From Amycolatopsis alkalitolerans (GTDB lineage: Bacteria; Actinomycetota; Actinomycetes; Mycobacteriales; Pseudonocardiaceae), in NCBI RefSeq assembly GCF_006152065.1, contig NZ_VDFW01000005.1:227830-291829 (forward strand): a stretch of DNA of 64,000 bases. Reading direction: 5' to 3'. The notes under the pieces are model-generated. The model made no database searches. It saw only the letters and a list, made by a program, of their open reading frames with translations, and was not told the origin of the DNA. A program made the position numbers and the translations under genes. This document shows positions 22,889-31,379 of the stretch, in pieces. The stretch's first letter is position 1; each line of letters begins with the position of its first letter.

Positions 22889-23310
22889 CCGAGCTGTCCA
22901 CAGTGGAGGACAAGGTTCGCGCGGCGATCGGGGTGCGGCTGTTCACCGTGCTGGCCTGGATCCCCGAGCGGCGGGCGATGCGGCGGATCTACAGCAGCCA
23001 CCCGGCGGAGTACCCGGTCGGTGGCGAGAAGAGCGTCGAGATCTCGGCGGGCTGGCTCGAGCGGTGCATCGTGCAACAGGAGCCGTACCTCGGCGCGGAC
23101 CGGGCGGCGGTGCGCGAAGTCTTCGCCGACCACGAGCTGATCGAGTCGCTCGGCTGTGGTGCGGTGATCAACGTACCGGTAGTTCACGAAGGGAAGACGT
23201 TGGGAGCGTTGAACATTCTCGGTGCCGAGGGAGGCTACGACGAGGAGTCCGTGGCCGCGGCGGTGAAGCTGGCGCCGCTGGCCGCGCCCGCGCTGGTGGC
23301 CGCGCGATGA
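22885..23310 (+). CDS. Stand-alone GAF-domain protein
   Basis: 141 residues that are a single GAF domain: RLFTVLAWIPERRAMRRIYS, EYPVGGEKSV, ESLGCGAVINVPVVHEGKTL, GALNILGAEGGYDEESV. No output domain. Overlaps the transporter stop by GTGA and the amidohydrolase start by ATGA. Similar GAF-only proteins sit in catabolic operons; it may bind the substrate as a sensor, chaperone or allosteric partner, but that is inference. Confidence 0.8.
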   Translation: MTELSTVEDKVRAAIGVRLFTVLAWIPERRAMRRIYSSHPAEYPVGGEKSVEISAGWLERCIVQQEPYLGADRAAVREVFADHELIESLGCGAVINVPVVHEGKTLGALNILGAEGGYDEESVAAAVKLAPLAAPALVAAR

Positions 23311-24515
23311 CGGGTTCTCTGTTGCTGCGTAACGCTTTGCTGCTCGACCCGGAGGTGGGTGAGTACGTCGAAGGCGATCTGCGGTGTGAAGACGGCCGGA
23401 TCGTGGAGACCGGGCAAGGTCTTCGCGGGGACGTGCGCACCGAAGATCTGCGGGGAGCGGTCGTGCTGCCCGGCCTGATCGACGCGCACGTGCACGTCAC
23501 GGCCTCGACGGCGGATCTGGGTTCGCTGCCTTCGTGGTCACCGTCCTACGCGGCCGCGCACGGCATGCGGATCATGGGCGAGATGCTCGGCCGCGGGTTC
23601 ACCACGGTCCGGGACGCCTCCGGCGCGGATTACGGTCTCGCCGACGCGCAGTCCGAAGGGTTGTTCCGCGGGCCGCGGCTGCTGTTCTGCGGGCGGGCGC
23701 TGAGCCAGACGGGCGGGCACGGCGACAACCGGAACCGCGGCACCCACGTTCACGACGATCACCCGTGCTGCGCGGGGCTGGGCCGGATCGCGGACGGGGT
23801 GGACGCGGTCCGCGCCGCCGCGCGGGACGAGCTGCGGAAGGGCGCGCACCACATCAAGGTCATGGCCTCCGGCGGCGTGGCGTCGCCGACCGACCGTATC
23901 GACTCGATCCAGTACTCGGCCGAGGAGCTGACGGCCGCGGTCGAGGAGGCCGGGGCGGCGAACCGGTACGTCGCCGCGCATGCGTACACCGCGCGGGCCG
24001 TGAACCGCGCGCTGGAGCTGGGTATCCGGTCCATCGAGCACGGCAACCTGATCGATGACCGGAGTGTCGCGCTTTTCCTGGAGCGCGAAGCGTTCCTGGT
24101 GCCGACCCTGGTGACGTACTGGGCGCTGAAGCAGGAGGGACGGGAGCACGGGCTGCCGGAATCGAGCTGGCGCAAGGTCGACGAGGTGCTCGGCGCCGGG
24201 ATGGCGGCTCTCGAGCGTGCGGCGCGCGGCGGCGTGAACCTCGCCTACGGCACGGACCTGCTCGGCGGTATGCACCGGCATCAGAACCACGAGTTCCGCC
24301 TGCGCGCGGAGGTGCAGGCCCCGCTCGACGTCCTGCGGTCCGCGACGACGGTGGCCGCCGAGCTTGTCGGTATGACCGGGGAGATCGGCACGCTGCGCCC
24401 GGGTGCGCGGGCCGACCTCCTCGTCGTCGACGGCGACCCGCTCGCGGACGTCACGGTCCTGGCCGAGCCCAAGCACTTCCGGCACATCATCCAGGGCGGC
24501 GAGCCGGTCAGCTGA
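23307..24515 (+). CDS. Metal-dependent amidohydrolase (imidazolonepropionase/prolidase-like)
   Basis: 402 residues. Amidohydrolase-superfamily ligands are in order: HxH in LIDAHVHVTAST, Lys in HHIKVMASGGVASP, His in VAAHAYT, His in SIEHGNLID, Asp in AYGTDLLGGM. The C-terminal GTLRPGARADLLVVDGDPL closes the beta-sandwich. It hydrolyses an amide, lactam or similar bond with one or two divalent ions. Operon partner of the MFS and GAF proteins. A second amidohydrolase of the same group is at 34.5-35.6 kb. Its last 8 bp overlap the convergent SDR gene. Confidence 0.86.
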   Translation: MTGSLLLRNALLLDPEVGEYVEGDLRCEDGRIVETGQGLRGDVRTEDLRGAVVLPGLIDAHVHVTASTADLGSLPSWSPSYAAAHGMRIMGEMLGRGFTTVRDASGADYGLADAQSEGLFRGPRLLFCGRALSQTGGHGDNRNRGTHVHDDHPCCAGLGRIADGVDAVRAAARDELRKGAHHIKVMASGGVASPTDRIDSIQYSAEELTAAVEEAGAANRYVAAHAYTARAVNRALELGIRSIEHGNLIDDRSVALFLEREAFLVPTLVTYWALKQEGREHGLPESSWRKVDEVLGAGMAALERAARGGVNLAYGTDLLGGMHRHQNHEFRLRAEVQAPLDVLRSATTVAAELVGMTGEIGTLRPGARADLLVVDGDPLADVTVLAEPKHFRHIIQGGEPVS

Positions 24516-25377
24516 CCTCGATGCGTGCGTAGCGCGCCGGGTCACCGCCGAGCCAGGGCAACACCTTGCCGAAGCGGACCAGTTCGCCGTAGTTCGCGGG
24601 GTCGACGTGCCCGGCCAGCACCAGGTCCAGCACCGGCCCCGCGGCCTGCGCCGGGGTCTGCGCCTGGCTGAAGTCCTCGAACCACGGCCGCGACGCCCGC
24701 GTATCCACCAAACCGGGGCAGACCGCGGCGACCAGCGTGCCGTCGCGCAGGTCCCGTTCACGGCGCTGCGCCGCCACCGCTCGCACCGCCGCGACCTGCG
24801 CGATCTTGGAGGGCACGTTGAGCCACCGCGGCCAGCCCTGCGCTTCTGAGGTGCCATCGTGGATCGCGGTTCGCCAGGACTCGACGGCCTTCTCGACGTC
24901 GTCGAGCGACACCCCGTCGAACAGCGGGTGCAGGCGCGGATCGAGGTAGCCGAGCGTGCCGAACGAACTGGCTACGACGATCAGCCGCCCGCCGGGGCGT
25001 AGTACCGGGCCGAACGAGCGCAGGACGGCGTGCGTGCCGCCGTTGGAGACGGCGATGTAGTGATCCGCCTGCTCGGCCTGCGTGCGCTCGGGGCTGAGCG
25101 GTCCGGTCGCGTTGGAGAGCACGATGTCCACCCCGCCGTGCTCACGCCGCAGTTCCCCGGCGAGCGCGGCGACGGCGTCGTGGTCGGTCACGTCGAGCAC
25201 GCGTCCCTCGACGCGGCTGTTCGCGCCCGCCAGCCGGGTGACGGCCTCCTCGACGCGCTGCGCGTTACGGCCGGTGAGCAGCACGAGGTCCTGCGGGCGC
25301 AGCCGGGCCGCGAGACCTTCGGCGAGCGCGAAACCGAGGCCCTGGTTGGCCCCGGTCACCAAAGCGATACGTGTCAT
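24508..25377 (-). CDS. SDR-family protein with altered catalytic site
   Basis: 289 residues, classical carbonyl-reductase-like SDR. VTGANQGLGFALAEGLA binds the cofactor, LSNATGPL replaces NNAG, and IVVASSFG provides the Ser. In the catalytic helix, NVPSKIAQ stands where YxxxK is expected, so the Tyr seems to be Asn. It may be a binding/regulatory protein or use another acid. It is divergent from a LysR gene with a perfect palindrome between them. Confidence 0.78.
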   Translation of the reverse strand: MTRIALVTGANQGLGFALAEGLAARLRPQDLVLLTGRNAQRVEEAVTRLAGANSRVEGRVLDVTDHDAVAALAGELRREHGGVDIVLSNATGPLSPERTQAEQADHYIAVSNGGTHAVLRSFGPVLRPGGRLIVVASSFGTLGYLDPRLHPLFDGVSLDDVEKAVESWRTAIHDGTSEAQGWPRWLNVPSKIAQVAAVRAVAAQRRERDLRDGTLVAAVCPGLVDTRASRPWFEDFSQAQTPAQAAGPVLDLVLAGHVDPANYGELVRFGKVLPWLGGDPARYARIEVS

Positions 25378-25435
25378 GCCGCCAGGCTAGGTACGCCGGA
25401 GGGCATGCGGCCAACGAGAGACGCGCACATCTGGT

Positions 25436-25450
25436 ATGCGTAGGACGCAT
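25436..25450. promoter_or_regulatory. Palindrome overlapping the LysR start codon
   Basis: ATGCGT-AGG-ACGCAT, a perfect 6-bp-arm inverted repeat whose last two bases are the A and T of the LysR ATG at 25449. It is in the 71-bp gap between divergent SDR and LysR genes, so it may serve autoregulation. Confidence 0.5.
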
Positions 25451-26375
25451 GGACCTGGCAAACGTTCCGACGGTGGCGCTGCGGGTGTTCCGCGAGGTCG
25501 CCGAACGCGGCACGCTGACCTCGGCCGCCGCCGCGATGGGCTACACGCAGTCCGCGGTGTCGCGGCAGATCGCGGGCCTGGAGCGGGCCGCGCAGGCCCC
25601 GTTACTCGAGCGCAGGCACGACGGCGTCCGGGTGACCGCGGCCGGGCAGGTGATGCTGCGGCACGCGGCGATCGTTCTCGACCAGATCGACGCGGCCGAA
25701 CGCGAGCTTGCCGGGATGCCGGCGGAAGCGGGCTCTGTGCGGCTCGGGTGGTACATCAGCGCGGGTGCCGTTCTCGTGCCGGGGGCCCTGGCCGCGCTGC
25801 GCCGCGCCTATCCCGCGATCACCGTCAGCACACGTGAGGGCACCACCCCGGTCCTGGTGCGTGCACTCCGGGCGGGCAGCCTCGATCTCGCCGTCCTGGG
25901 CTCGGTCCCGCCGTTCCGCCCGCCCGACGACGAGTCCCCGCCGCTGAAGCTGCGGACGCTCGCCGAGCGCAGCCTGCGGGTGGCCGTCCCGGTTACGGAC
26001 CCGTTGGCCCGTAACGACTCCGTGGACGTCACCGAGCTTCGCGGGCGGCGGTGGATCGGCAGCCCGTCCACGCGTGACGAGAAGCTGATGGGCGCCTGGC
26101 CCGGTCTGGACGAGCGCCCGGAGATCGCGCATACGGCCCGCGACTGGCTGGCGAAGCTGAACCTCGTCGCCGCCGGCTGTGGGGTGACCACGGTGCCCGC
26201 GATGTTCGCCTCCGCCGTGCCACCGGGCGTGAAGGTGCTCACCGTCCGCGGTGGCCCGTCGGAGAAACGGCGGACCGTACTCGCGCGAGCGCCCGGCCCG
26301 CTCCCGGAAGCGGTCGCGCGGGTCGCGGAAGCCCTCCAAGCGGCGGCGGCCCAGCCTCATCCGATGGTGCCGTAA
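25449..26375 (+). CDS. LysR-family transcriptional regulator
   Basis: 308 residues from ATG 25449. N-terminal HTH (TVALRVFREVAERGTLTSAA, MGYTQSAVSRQIAGLERAAQ) and a LysR substrate-binding domain from about residue 90. Divergent from the SDR gene, the usual LysR target arrangement. Start is chosen over upstream in-frame codons because LysR HTHs begin within a few residues of the first Met. Confidence 0.88.
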   Translation: MDLANVPTVALRVFREVAERGTLTSAAAAMGYTQSAVSRQIAGLERAAQAPLLERRHDGVRVTAAGQVMLRHAAIVLDQIDAAERELAGMPAEAGSVRLGWYISAGAVLVPGALAALRRAYPAITVSTREGTTPVLVRALRAGSLDLAVLGSVPPFRPPDDESPPLKLRTLAERSLRVAVPVTDPLARNDSVDVTELRGRRWIGSPSTRDEKLMGAWPGLDERPEIAHTARDWLAKLNLVAAGCGVTTVPAMFASAVPPGVKVLTVRGGPSEKRRTVLARAPGPLPEAVARVAEALQAAAAQPHPMVP

Positions 26376-26420
26376 GTCCTGCGGAACTGGCGGCCCGGTT
26401 CCCCTCCAGGGAGACGAACG

Positions 26421-27197
26421 TCAGCCCAGCACCGTCGCGACCTCGGCGGCCGGGCCGGTCAGCGCGGGAAACCTGTCGCGCACCCGGCCGTCGTGCCCGG
26501 GGATCACGGTCGCCCCGGTTTCGGCGGCGAGGCCGTTGATGAAGGACAGCCCGCGCCGCATCTCGCCGAGATCGGTGAAGGCGAAGAACGGCCACTCGTT
26601 TTCGATCTGCTCGTAGAAATGCGCGGCGTCCGCGGCCATGATCAGCCGCTCTTCCACCATCGTCAGCAGCTCCCCGGGAGAATGCCCGCCGACCGGATAG
26701 ACCGTGACGCCCGGCGAGACCTCCGTCTCCTCCGAGACCAGGCGGAGCCGCCCCTCGTCAGCCGCGAGCTGCACCGCCTGCAGGTGCCCGGCCGTGGCGA
26801 ACTCCCCCGCGAGCTCGTCACGGCGCCATTTGCCGAGCCAGTAGTCGTGTTCCGCCACCCCGGCGACGACCTCGGCGTTGCGGAACAGACCGAGGTGCCC
26901 GATATGGTCGTAATGGAAATGCGACGTGACCACTGTGGACACGTCGAGCGGGTCGATGCCCAGCAGCCCCAGCGCTTCCGCGGTCGGGATCACCGGCTGT
27001 TCGCCGAGCCAGTCGCGCTCGCCGATGTCGTACCCGGTGTCCAGCAGCATCGTCCGCGACCCGTCGCGCAGGACCCAGAAGTTGTAGTCCATGTGCAGGT
27101 CGCCGTCCGGCTCCCCGTAGGAGGCGTACTCGTGCAGGACGGCGCTCTTCCGCGTGACGCGCTCGCCGTAGCGGACCTGGACGACCTCCAGGCTCAC
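26421..27197 (-). CDS. Lactonase-like metallo-beta-lactamase protein
   Basis: 258 residues. MBL zinc motif HFHYDHIG, followed by GGHSPGE, ADAAHFYEQ and PGHDGRV, matching the N-acyl homoserine lactonase (AiiA-type) subgroup. In this operon it more likely opens a lactone intermediate than degrades quorum signals; that is inference. Paralogue of the protein at 31379-32176 (both contain YGEPD-x-MDY-FWVLR). GTGA overlap with the preceding decarboxylase gene; last gene of a nine-gene operon. Confidence 0.84.
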   Translation of the reverse strand: MSLEVVQVRYGERVTRKSAVLHEYASYGEPDGDLHMDYNFWVLRDGSRTMLLDTGYDIGERDWLGEQPVIPTAEALGLLGIDPLDVSTVVTSHFHYDHIGHLGLFRNAEVVAGVAEHDYWLGKWRRDELAGEFATAGHLQAVQLAADEGRLRLVSEETEVSPGVTVYPVGGHSPGELLTMVEERLIMAADAAHFYEQIENEWPFFAFTDLGEMRRGLSFINGLAAETGATVIPGHDGRVRDRFPALTGPAAEVATVLG

Positions 27198-27964
27198 CGC
27201 TCCTCCTCCGCCCGCGCGAGCTCCTCATCGAGGATCGGTACGGCGACCGTCGCCGCGTGGATGCCGATGACGCTGACGATCTCCAGAACCTCCATGATCT
27301 CCTGCTGGGTGGCGCCGTACCGGACGGCATTGCGCAGGTGGAGCTTCAGGCCCGGTACGTACAGGTGAGTCGCGGAGGCGTCGAACGCCGTGTAGATCAG
27401 TTCCTTGACCTTCGGCGCCAGCACGCCGGTCCGCCACGGCACGGACGAGAACTCGGTGTACGCCTCGAACAGCTCCGGGTCGATCTCCAGCATGCCATCC
27501 CAGAAGGAATGCCAGTACCCGCGGTTCTCGGTGAACTCGGCCTTGATCCGCTCCTGGTTCTCGTCCAGCGGCTCCGGGCCCGTGCGGATGCCTTCTTCTT
27601 CGAGGACTTCCAGCAGCAGCGGCACGCCGATATTGGCTGCGTGGATACCGAGGGTGGAGGTCAGTTCGATGACCTCCATGATCTCCTCCTTGGTCGCGCC
27701 GAACGCGAGCGCGGCCCGGATGTGCTGGCGGGTGCCGGGGGAGTACATGTGCGTCGCGGCCGAGTCGGCGGCGATGTAGACGAACTCCTTGACCTTGTCT
27801 TCGAGGTGGTTCCTGCGCCACGGCACCGTTGAGAACTTCAGGTACGCGGCCAGGAAGTCGGCGTCGTGGCGCAGGATGCTCTCCCAGGCGTCGCTCCAGG
27901 TGCCCCGTACCTTGATGAACTCCGCTTTGAGCTTTTCCTGGCGTGAGGTCAGGCTTGCCGTCAT
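27194..27964 (-). CDS. Tandem carboxymuconolactone decarboxylase-fold protein
   Basis: 256 residues from the second of two ATGs (27964), because GGAAGGG abuts the first. Two homologous ~110-residue CMD domains follow each other: KLKAEFIKVRGTWSDAWESI...TRQHIRAALAFGATKEEIMEV and RIKAEFTENRGYWHSFWDGM...LKLHLRNAVRYGATQQEIMEV. The AhpD CxxC is absent, so this is a decarboxylase/hydrolase-like CMD, not a peroxidase partner. Same operon as a single-domain CMD protein. Confidence 0.84.
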   Translation of the reverse strand: MTASLTSRQEKLKAEFIKVRGTWSDAWESILRHDADFLAAYLKFSTVPWRRNHLEDKVKEFVYIAADSAATHMYSPGTRQHIRAALAFGATKEEIMEVIELTSTLGIHAANIGVPLLLEVLEEEGIRTGPEPLDENQERIKAEFTENRGYWHSFWDGMLEIDPELFEAYTEFSSVPWRTGVLAPKVKELIYTAFDASATHLYVPGLKLHLRNAVRYGATQQEIMEVLEIVSVIGIHAATVAVPILDEELARAEEER

Positions 27965-27966
27965 CG

Positions 27967-28860
27967 TCATCCCTTCCCGTTGTGCATGTTCTCGAGCCAG
28001 CGAACGATCTCGGTGTGGTCGGCGCCCGCGGGCAGTTCTTCGGCGGCCTTGGCCCACAGTTCGACGGCGGACTCGCCGAGCGCCGACGGCCAGCCGGTCT
28101 CTCGCGCGAGGTCGACCGCGATCCGCATGTCCTTGAGCATCAGGCGCAGCCCGAAACCGGAGTCGAAGGTGCCGGGCAGTACGAACTTGGGCCATTTCGT
28201 CTGCGTCGAGCCGCTGCGCCCGCTGGAGCCGTTGACGACCTCGAGCATCACCCGCGGGTCGAGCCCGAACTCCTGGCCCGCGAGCAGCGCCTCCGAGCTC
28301 ACCAGCAGGTGCGTGGCGGACATCAGGTTGTTCAGCGCTTTGAGCGCGTGCCCCGCACCGGCGCCGCCGACGTGGGAAACGGTGGCTCCCAAGCGTTCCA
28401 GCGGCGGGCGCACGCGCTCGACGTGCTCGGCCGCGCCGCCTGCCATGATGGTCAGCGTGCCGGCCTCCGCCCCGGTGACCCCGCCGGAAACCGGCGCGTC
28501 GACCATCGGCACGCCGCGGCTCGCGGACCAGTCCGCGACCGCCTTCGTCGAATGTGGACGGGACGAGCCCATGTCGACCAGCACCGTGCCGGGTTTGGCG
28601 GCTTCGAGCAGCCCGCCCTTGTACAGCACGTGCTCCACGACATCGGAGTTCGGCAGCATCAGCAGGATCGCTTCCGCGCCTTCGGCAACGGCGGTCAGGG
28701 TGTCCACTGTGGTCGCTCCGGCATGTTCGCGCGCGGCCGGATCCGTGTCGAACCCGCGCACGGTATACCCGGCTTCGGTGAGCCGGCGGGCCATGGGGGC
28801 GCCCATATTGCCGAGCCCGACGAACCCGAGCACCGAACCGGGAGCCAGCGGTGCGCTCAC
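27967..28860 (-). CDS. Beta-hydroxyacid dehydrogenase (HIBADH family), copy 1
   Basis: 297 residues from GTG 28860. NAD-binding LGFVGLGNMGAPMARRLTEA, substrate motif DAPVSGGVTGAEAGTLT, and catalytic Lys in GHALKALNNLM are all present. These enzymes oxidise 3-hydroxyacids or reduce semialdehydes. GTGA overlap with the upstream CMD gene, 2-bp gap to the tandem CMD gene. Confidence 0.88.
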   Translation of the reverse strand: MSAPLAPGSVLGFVGLGNMGAPMARRLTEAGYTVRGFDTDPAAREHAGATTVDTLTAVAEGAEAILLMLPNSDVVEHVLYKGGLLEAAKPGTVLVDMGSSRPHSTKAVADWSASRGVPMVDAPVSGGVTGAEAGTLTIMAGGAAEHVERVRPPLERLGATVSHVGGAGAGHALKALNNLMSATHLLVSSEALLAGQEFGLDPRVMLEVVNGSSGRSGSTQTKWPKFVLPGTFDSGFGLRLMLKDMRIAVDLARETGWPSALGESAVELWAKAAEELPAGADHTEIVRWLENMHNGKG

Positions 28861-29252
28861 GGAACCGTGACCCCTTCGTCCTTCAGCTCGGTCAGCACGC
28901 GTTCGGCGACGCGGAAGGACTCCAGCGCCGCCGGAGCTCCACAGTAGACAGCGGTCTGCAGAAGCGCCTCCTGGATCTCCTGCTCCGTGCAGCCGTTGCG
29001 CACCGCGCCCCGGACGTGCACCGCGAACTCGTGCATCCGGTTGAGCGCGGTGAGCATCACGAGGTTGAGCAGGCTGCGGGTCTTGCGCTCCAGTGCTTCG
29101 CGCGTCCACACCTCGCCCCAGCAGTACTCGGTGACGAGCTCCTGCACGGGACGGCTGAAGTCGGTGACCCTGGCCAGCGAGCGCTCCACATGCTCGTGGC
29201 CCAGCACCTCCTTGCGCGTGGCCAGTCCTGCTTCGAATGTCGCCTGATCCAT
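28857..29252 (-). CDS. Carboxymuconolactone decarboxylase family protein
   Basis: 131 residues, the size of PcaC. PcaC-like pattern: RVTDFSRPVQELVTEYCWGE, VWTREALERKTRSLLNLVM and HEFAVHVRGAVRNGCTEQEI. Expected to decarboxylate a muconolactone-type intermediate. No other classical beta-ketoadipate gene (pcaGH, pcaB, pcaIJ) is in the operon, so the substrate may differ from 4-carboxymuconolactone. Confidence 0.86.
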   Translation of the reverse strand: MDQATFEAGLATRKEVLGHEHVERSLARVTDFSRPVQELVTEYCWGEVWTREALERKTRSLLNLVMLTALNRMHEFAVHVRGAVRNGCTEQEIQEALLQTAVYCGAPAALESFRVAERVLTELKDEGVTVP

Positions 29253-29263
29253 TGCTCCCCCTT

Positions 29264-29656
29264 TCACTGCCGTTCGGCGGCGAGGTACTCTTCCTCGCTC
29301 ACCGGCGTTTCCCACTGCGTGGTGCCGAGCGAGATGGCGACATGCGCGAGCGCGCGGCCGGTGCTCGCGCCGTGCCAGTGCCGCTCGCCGGGCGGGACCC
29401 ACACCACGTCCCCGGCCGAAAGCCGTTGCGGCGCTTCGCCTTCGCTGCACACCCAGCCGCTGCCGGTGGTCACCTGGAGGATCTGCCCGCGCTCGTGCCG
29501 GTGCCAGTGCGTGCGGGCGCCCGGGGTGAAGTAGATCGAGTTGATGGTGACCCCGTCGGTCGTGGGCAGCACCGGGTCGGCCCACACCGTACCGTCGAAG
29601 GTCGCGCCCCGCTGTTCCGTTTCGGCCTTCTCCGGCCTGCCGTGGATGATCTTCAT
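29264..29656 (-). CDS. Cupin-domain protein
   Basis: 130 residues, one cupin barrel. Metal ligands in RTHWHRHERGQ and RHWHGAS. AraC/ManC-like small cupins of this kind often accompany CMD and HIBADH genes in catabolic operons. ATGA overlap with the dehydrogenase upstream, 11-bp gap to the CMD gene. Enzymatic role (isomerase, dioxygenase-like or lactonase) cannot be decided. Confidence 0.82.
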   Translation of the reverse strand: MKIIHGRPEKAETEQRGATFDGTVWADPVLPTTDGVTINSIYFTPGARTHWHRHERGQILQVTTGSGWVCSEGEAPQRLSAGDVVWVPPGERHWHGASTGRALAHVAISLGTTQWETPVSEEEYLAAERQ

Positions 29657-30555
29657 TCTGCTTCCTCTTCGTGCAACCGAATTCCGCCGCTGGCGTCACC
29701 GATCGCGTCGACGACCCGGTTGGAGATCTGATCTGCGTAGCCGAGGGACTGCGCCAGCGCGAAGCTCGCCATCGGTCCGGACGAGTTGAGCGTCGGCACG
29801 CCTAGCTCGCGCAGGCGGTGCACGTACAGCACGACGTCCTTCATCATCAGCGTGCTGGTGAGCCCGCCTTCGAGGTAGTCGCCGTCAACGATGTGCGGGA
29901 ACCGGTTCAGCGTCGCGAAGTTGACACCGGTACTCGAGTTGAGTACGTCGAGCAACTGGTGCATCTGCAGGCCCGCCTTCTTCCCGGCGACCAGCACCTC
30001 GGCCGTGGCGGCGAGGCTGACCGCGTTCAGGAAGTTGTTCAGCACCTTGGTGGTGTGCCCGGCGCCACTGCCGCCCATCGCGAACACCTTGGCGCTGAAC
30101 GGTTCCAGGGTCTTCTCCAGCTGGGCGAGCGCCTCGGCCGAGCCGCCGGCCATGAGCGTCAGCGTGCCCTTGTCCGCAGCCGCGGCACCGCCGGAGATGC
30201 CGGCGTCGACGTAAGAGACCCCGCGCTCGGCGAACGCCGCGTGCAGCTTCATCGTCGATGACGGCGCGGCGGTGCTCAGGTCCACCACGATCTGCCCGTC
30301 GCGGCTGTTGGCCAGCACCCCGTCGTCGCCGAGTACCACCTTCTCGATCACGTTGCTGTCCGGCAGGGAGAGCAACAGGTGGTCGGCGGCCTTGGTGACC
30401 TCCGCGATCGAGGCCGCGGCGGTCGCCCCCGCCGCCTCGGCCCGGCCGGGCACCGGGTCGTAGCCGGTCACCGGCTGTCCACTTTCGACGATGCGGCGGG
30501 TGATCCGCCCGCCCATGTTGCCGAGGCCGATCATGCCGATCCTTGGCGTACTCAT
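29653..30555 (-). CDS. Beta-hydroxyacid dehydrogenase (HIBADH family), copy 2
   Basis: 300 residues. IGMIGLGNMGGRITRRIVES, VDAGISGGAAAADKGTLT and GHTTKVLNNFLNA mark the cofactor, substrate and catalytic-lysine regions. It differs clearly from copy 1, so the two are not a recent duplication. Adjacent genes overlap at both ends. Confidence 0.88.
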   Translation of the reverse strand: MSTPRIGMIGLGNMGGRITRRIVESGQPVTGYDPVPGRAEAAGATAAASIAEVTKAADHLLLSLPDSNVIEKVVLGDDGVLANSRDGQIVVDLSTAAPSSTMKLHAAFAERGVSYVDAGISGGAAAADKGTLTLMAGGSAEALAQLEKTLEPFSAKVFAMGGSGAGHTTKVLNNFLNAVSLAATAEVLVAGKKAGLQMHQLLDVLNSSTGVNFATLNRFPHIVDGDYLEGGLTSTLMMKDVVLYVHRLRELGVPTLNSSGPMASFALAQSLGYADQISNRVVDAIGDASGGIRLHEEEAE

Positions 30556-31379
30556 CAGTTCTCCTTTCCGCGCCGGTCGACGGCGGTGGTGTCCCAGGCA
30601 CCCGCGCCGCCCGAGGGGCGAACCGTGCTGACCATCGCCGAACCGCCGTCCACCGAGATGACCTCGCCGTGCACGTAGGCGGCTTCGTCGCTGAGCAGGA
30701 AGGCGACGACGGACGCGATCTCGTCCGGGGTTCCGGTGCGGCGCAGCGGAACCGTGGTGCCGCGCTGGACCATGTCGTTGCCGCCGCCGGACTCGTCCTT
30801 CGCCGCCGTGAACAGCCCGGTCGGCACCAGCCCGGGGGCGACGGCGTTGACGCGCACCCCCATCGGCCCGCCGTACATCGCCGCGCCGCGCATCAGGCCG
30901 AGCACGCCGTGCTTGGACGTCTGGTACGCGAGCAGGTCGTGGCTGCCGCGCAGGCTCGCGATCGACGCGGTGATGACGATCGCGCCGCCGGTGCCCCGCT
31001 CGCGGTAGTGCCGGAACGCGGCGCGCACGCCGAGGAACGGTCCGCGCAGGTTGACGCCCGTCACGCGGTCGAAGTCCTCGGTGCTCAGGTCCGCCAGTTC
31101 CACGAACGGCCCGGTGATTCCCGCGTTCAGATGGTGCAGGTCGAGCCGCCCGAACCGGTCGATCGCCGCCCGCACGTAGTGTTCGACGTCGTCTTCGCGG
31201 GAGACGTCCCCGGCGACCGCGATCGCCGGGCCGGGTAGCTCGGCCGCGACCTTTTCGGCGCCTTCGCCGTCGAGATCGACGACGATCACGCTCGCGCCCT
31301 TCTCCGACAGGCGGCGTGCGCTCGCCGCGCCGATACTGCCCGCGGCACCGGTGACCACGGCCACCTTGCCTGCCAGCAT
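30555..31379 (-). CDS. SDR-family oxidoreductase
   Basis: 274 residues from ATG 31379 (a TTG at 31382 is the other choice). Classical SDR with all residues: VTGAAGSIGAASARRL, NAGITGPF, ITASIASLRGS, YQTSKHGVLGLMRG, VNAVAPGLVPTGLF. The C-terminal ~25 residues after SVDGG form an unusual polar tail. Seventh gene position from the operon's 3' end; overlaps neighbours. Confidence 0.87.
   Translation of the reverse strand: MLAGKVAVVTGAAGSIGAASARRLSEKGASVIVVDLDGEGAEKVAAELPGPAIAVAGDVSREDDVEHYVRAAIDRFGRLDLHHLNAGITGPFVELADLSTEDFDRVTGVNLRGPFLGVRAAFRHYRERGTGGAIVITASIASLRGSHDLLAYQTSKHGVLGLMRGAAMYGGPMGVRVNAVAPGLVPTGLFTAAKDESGGGNDMVQRGTTVPLRRTGTPDEIASVVAFLLSDEAAYVHGEVISVDGGSAMVSTVRPSGGAGAWDTTAVDRRGKEN

Noticed and set aside
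26421..27197. Quorum-quenching N-acyl homoserine lactonase
   Set aside because: MBL fold fits, but the operon context is catabolic and contains a second paralogue; acting on a pathway lactone is more likely.
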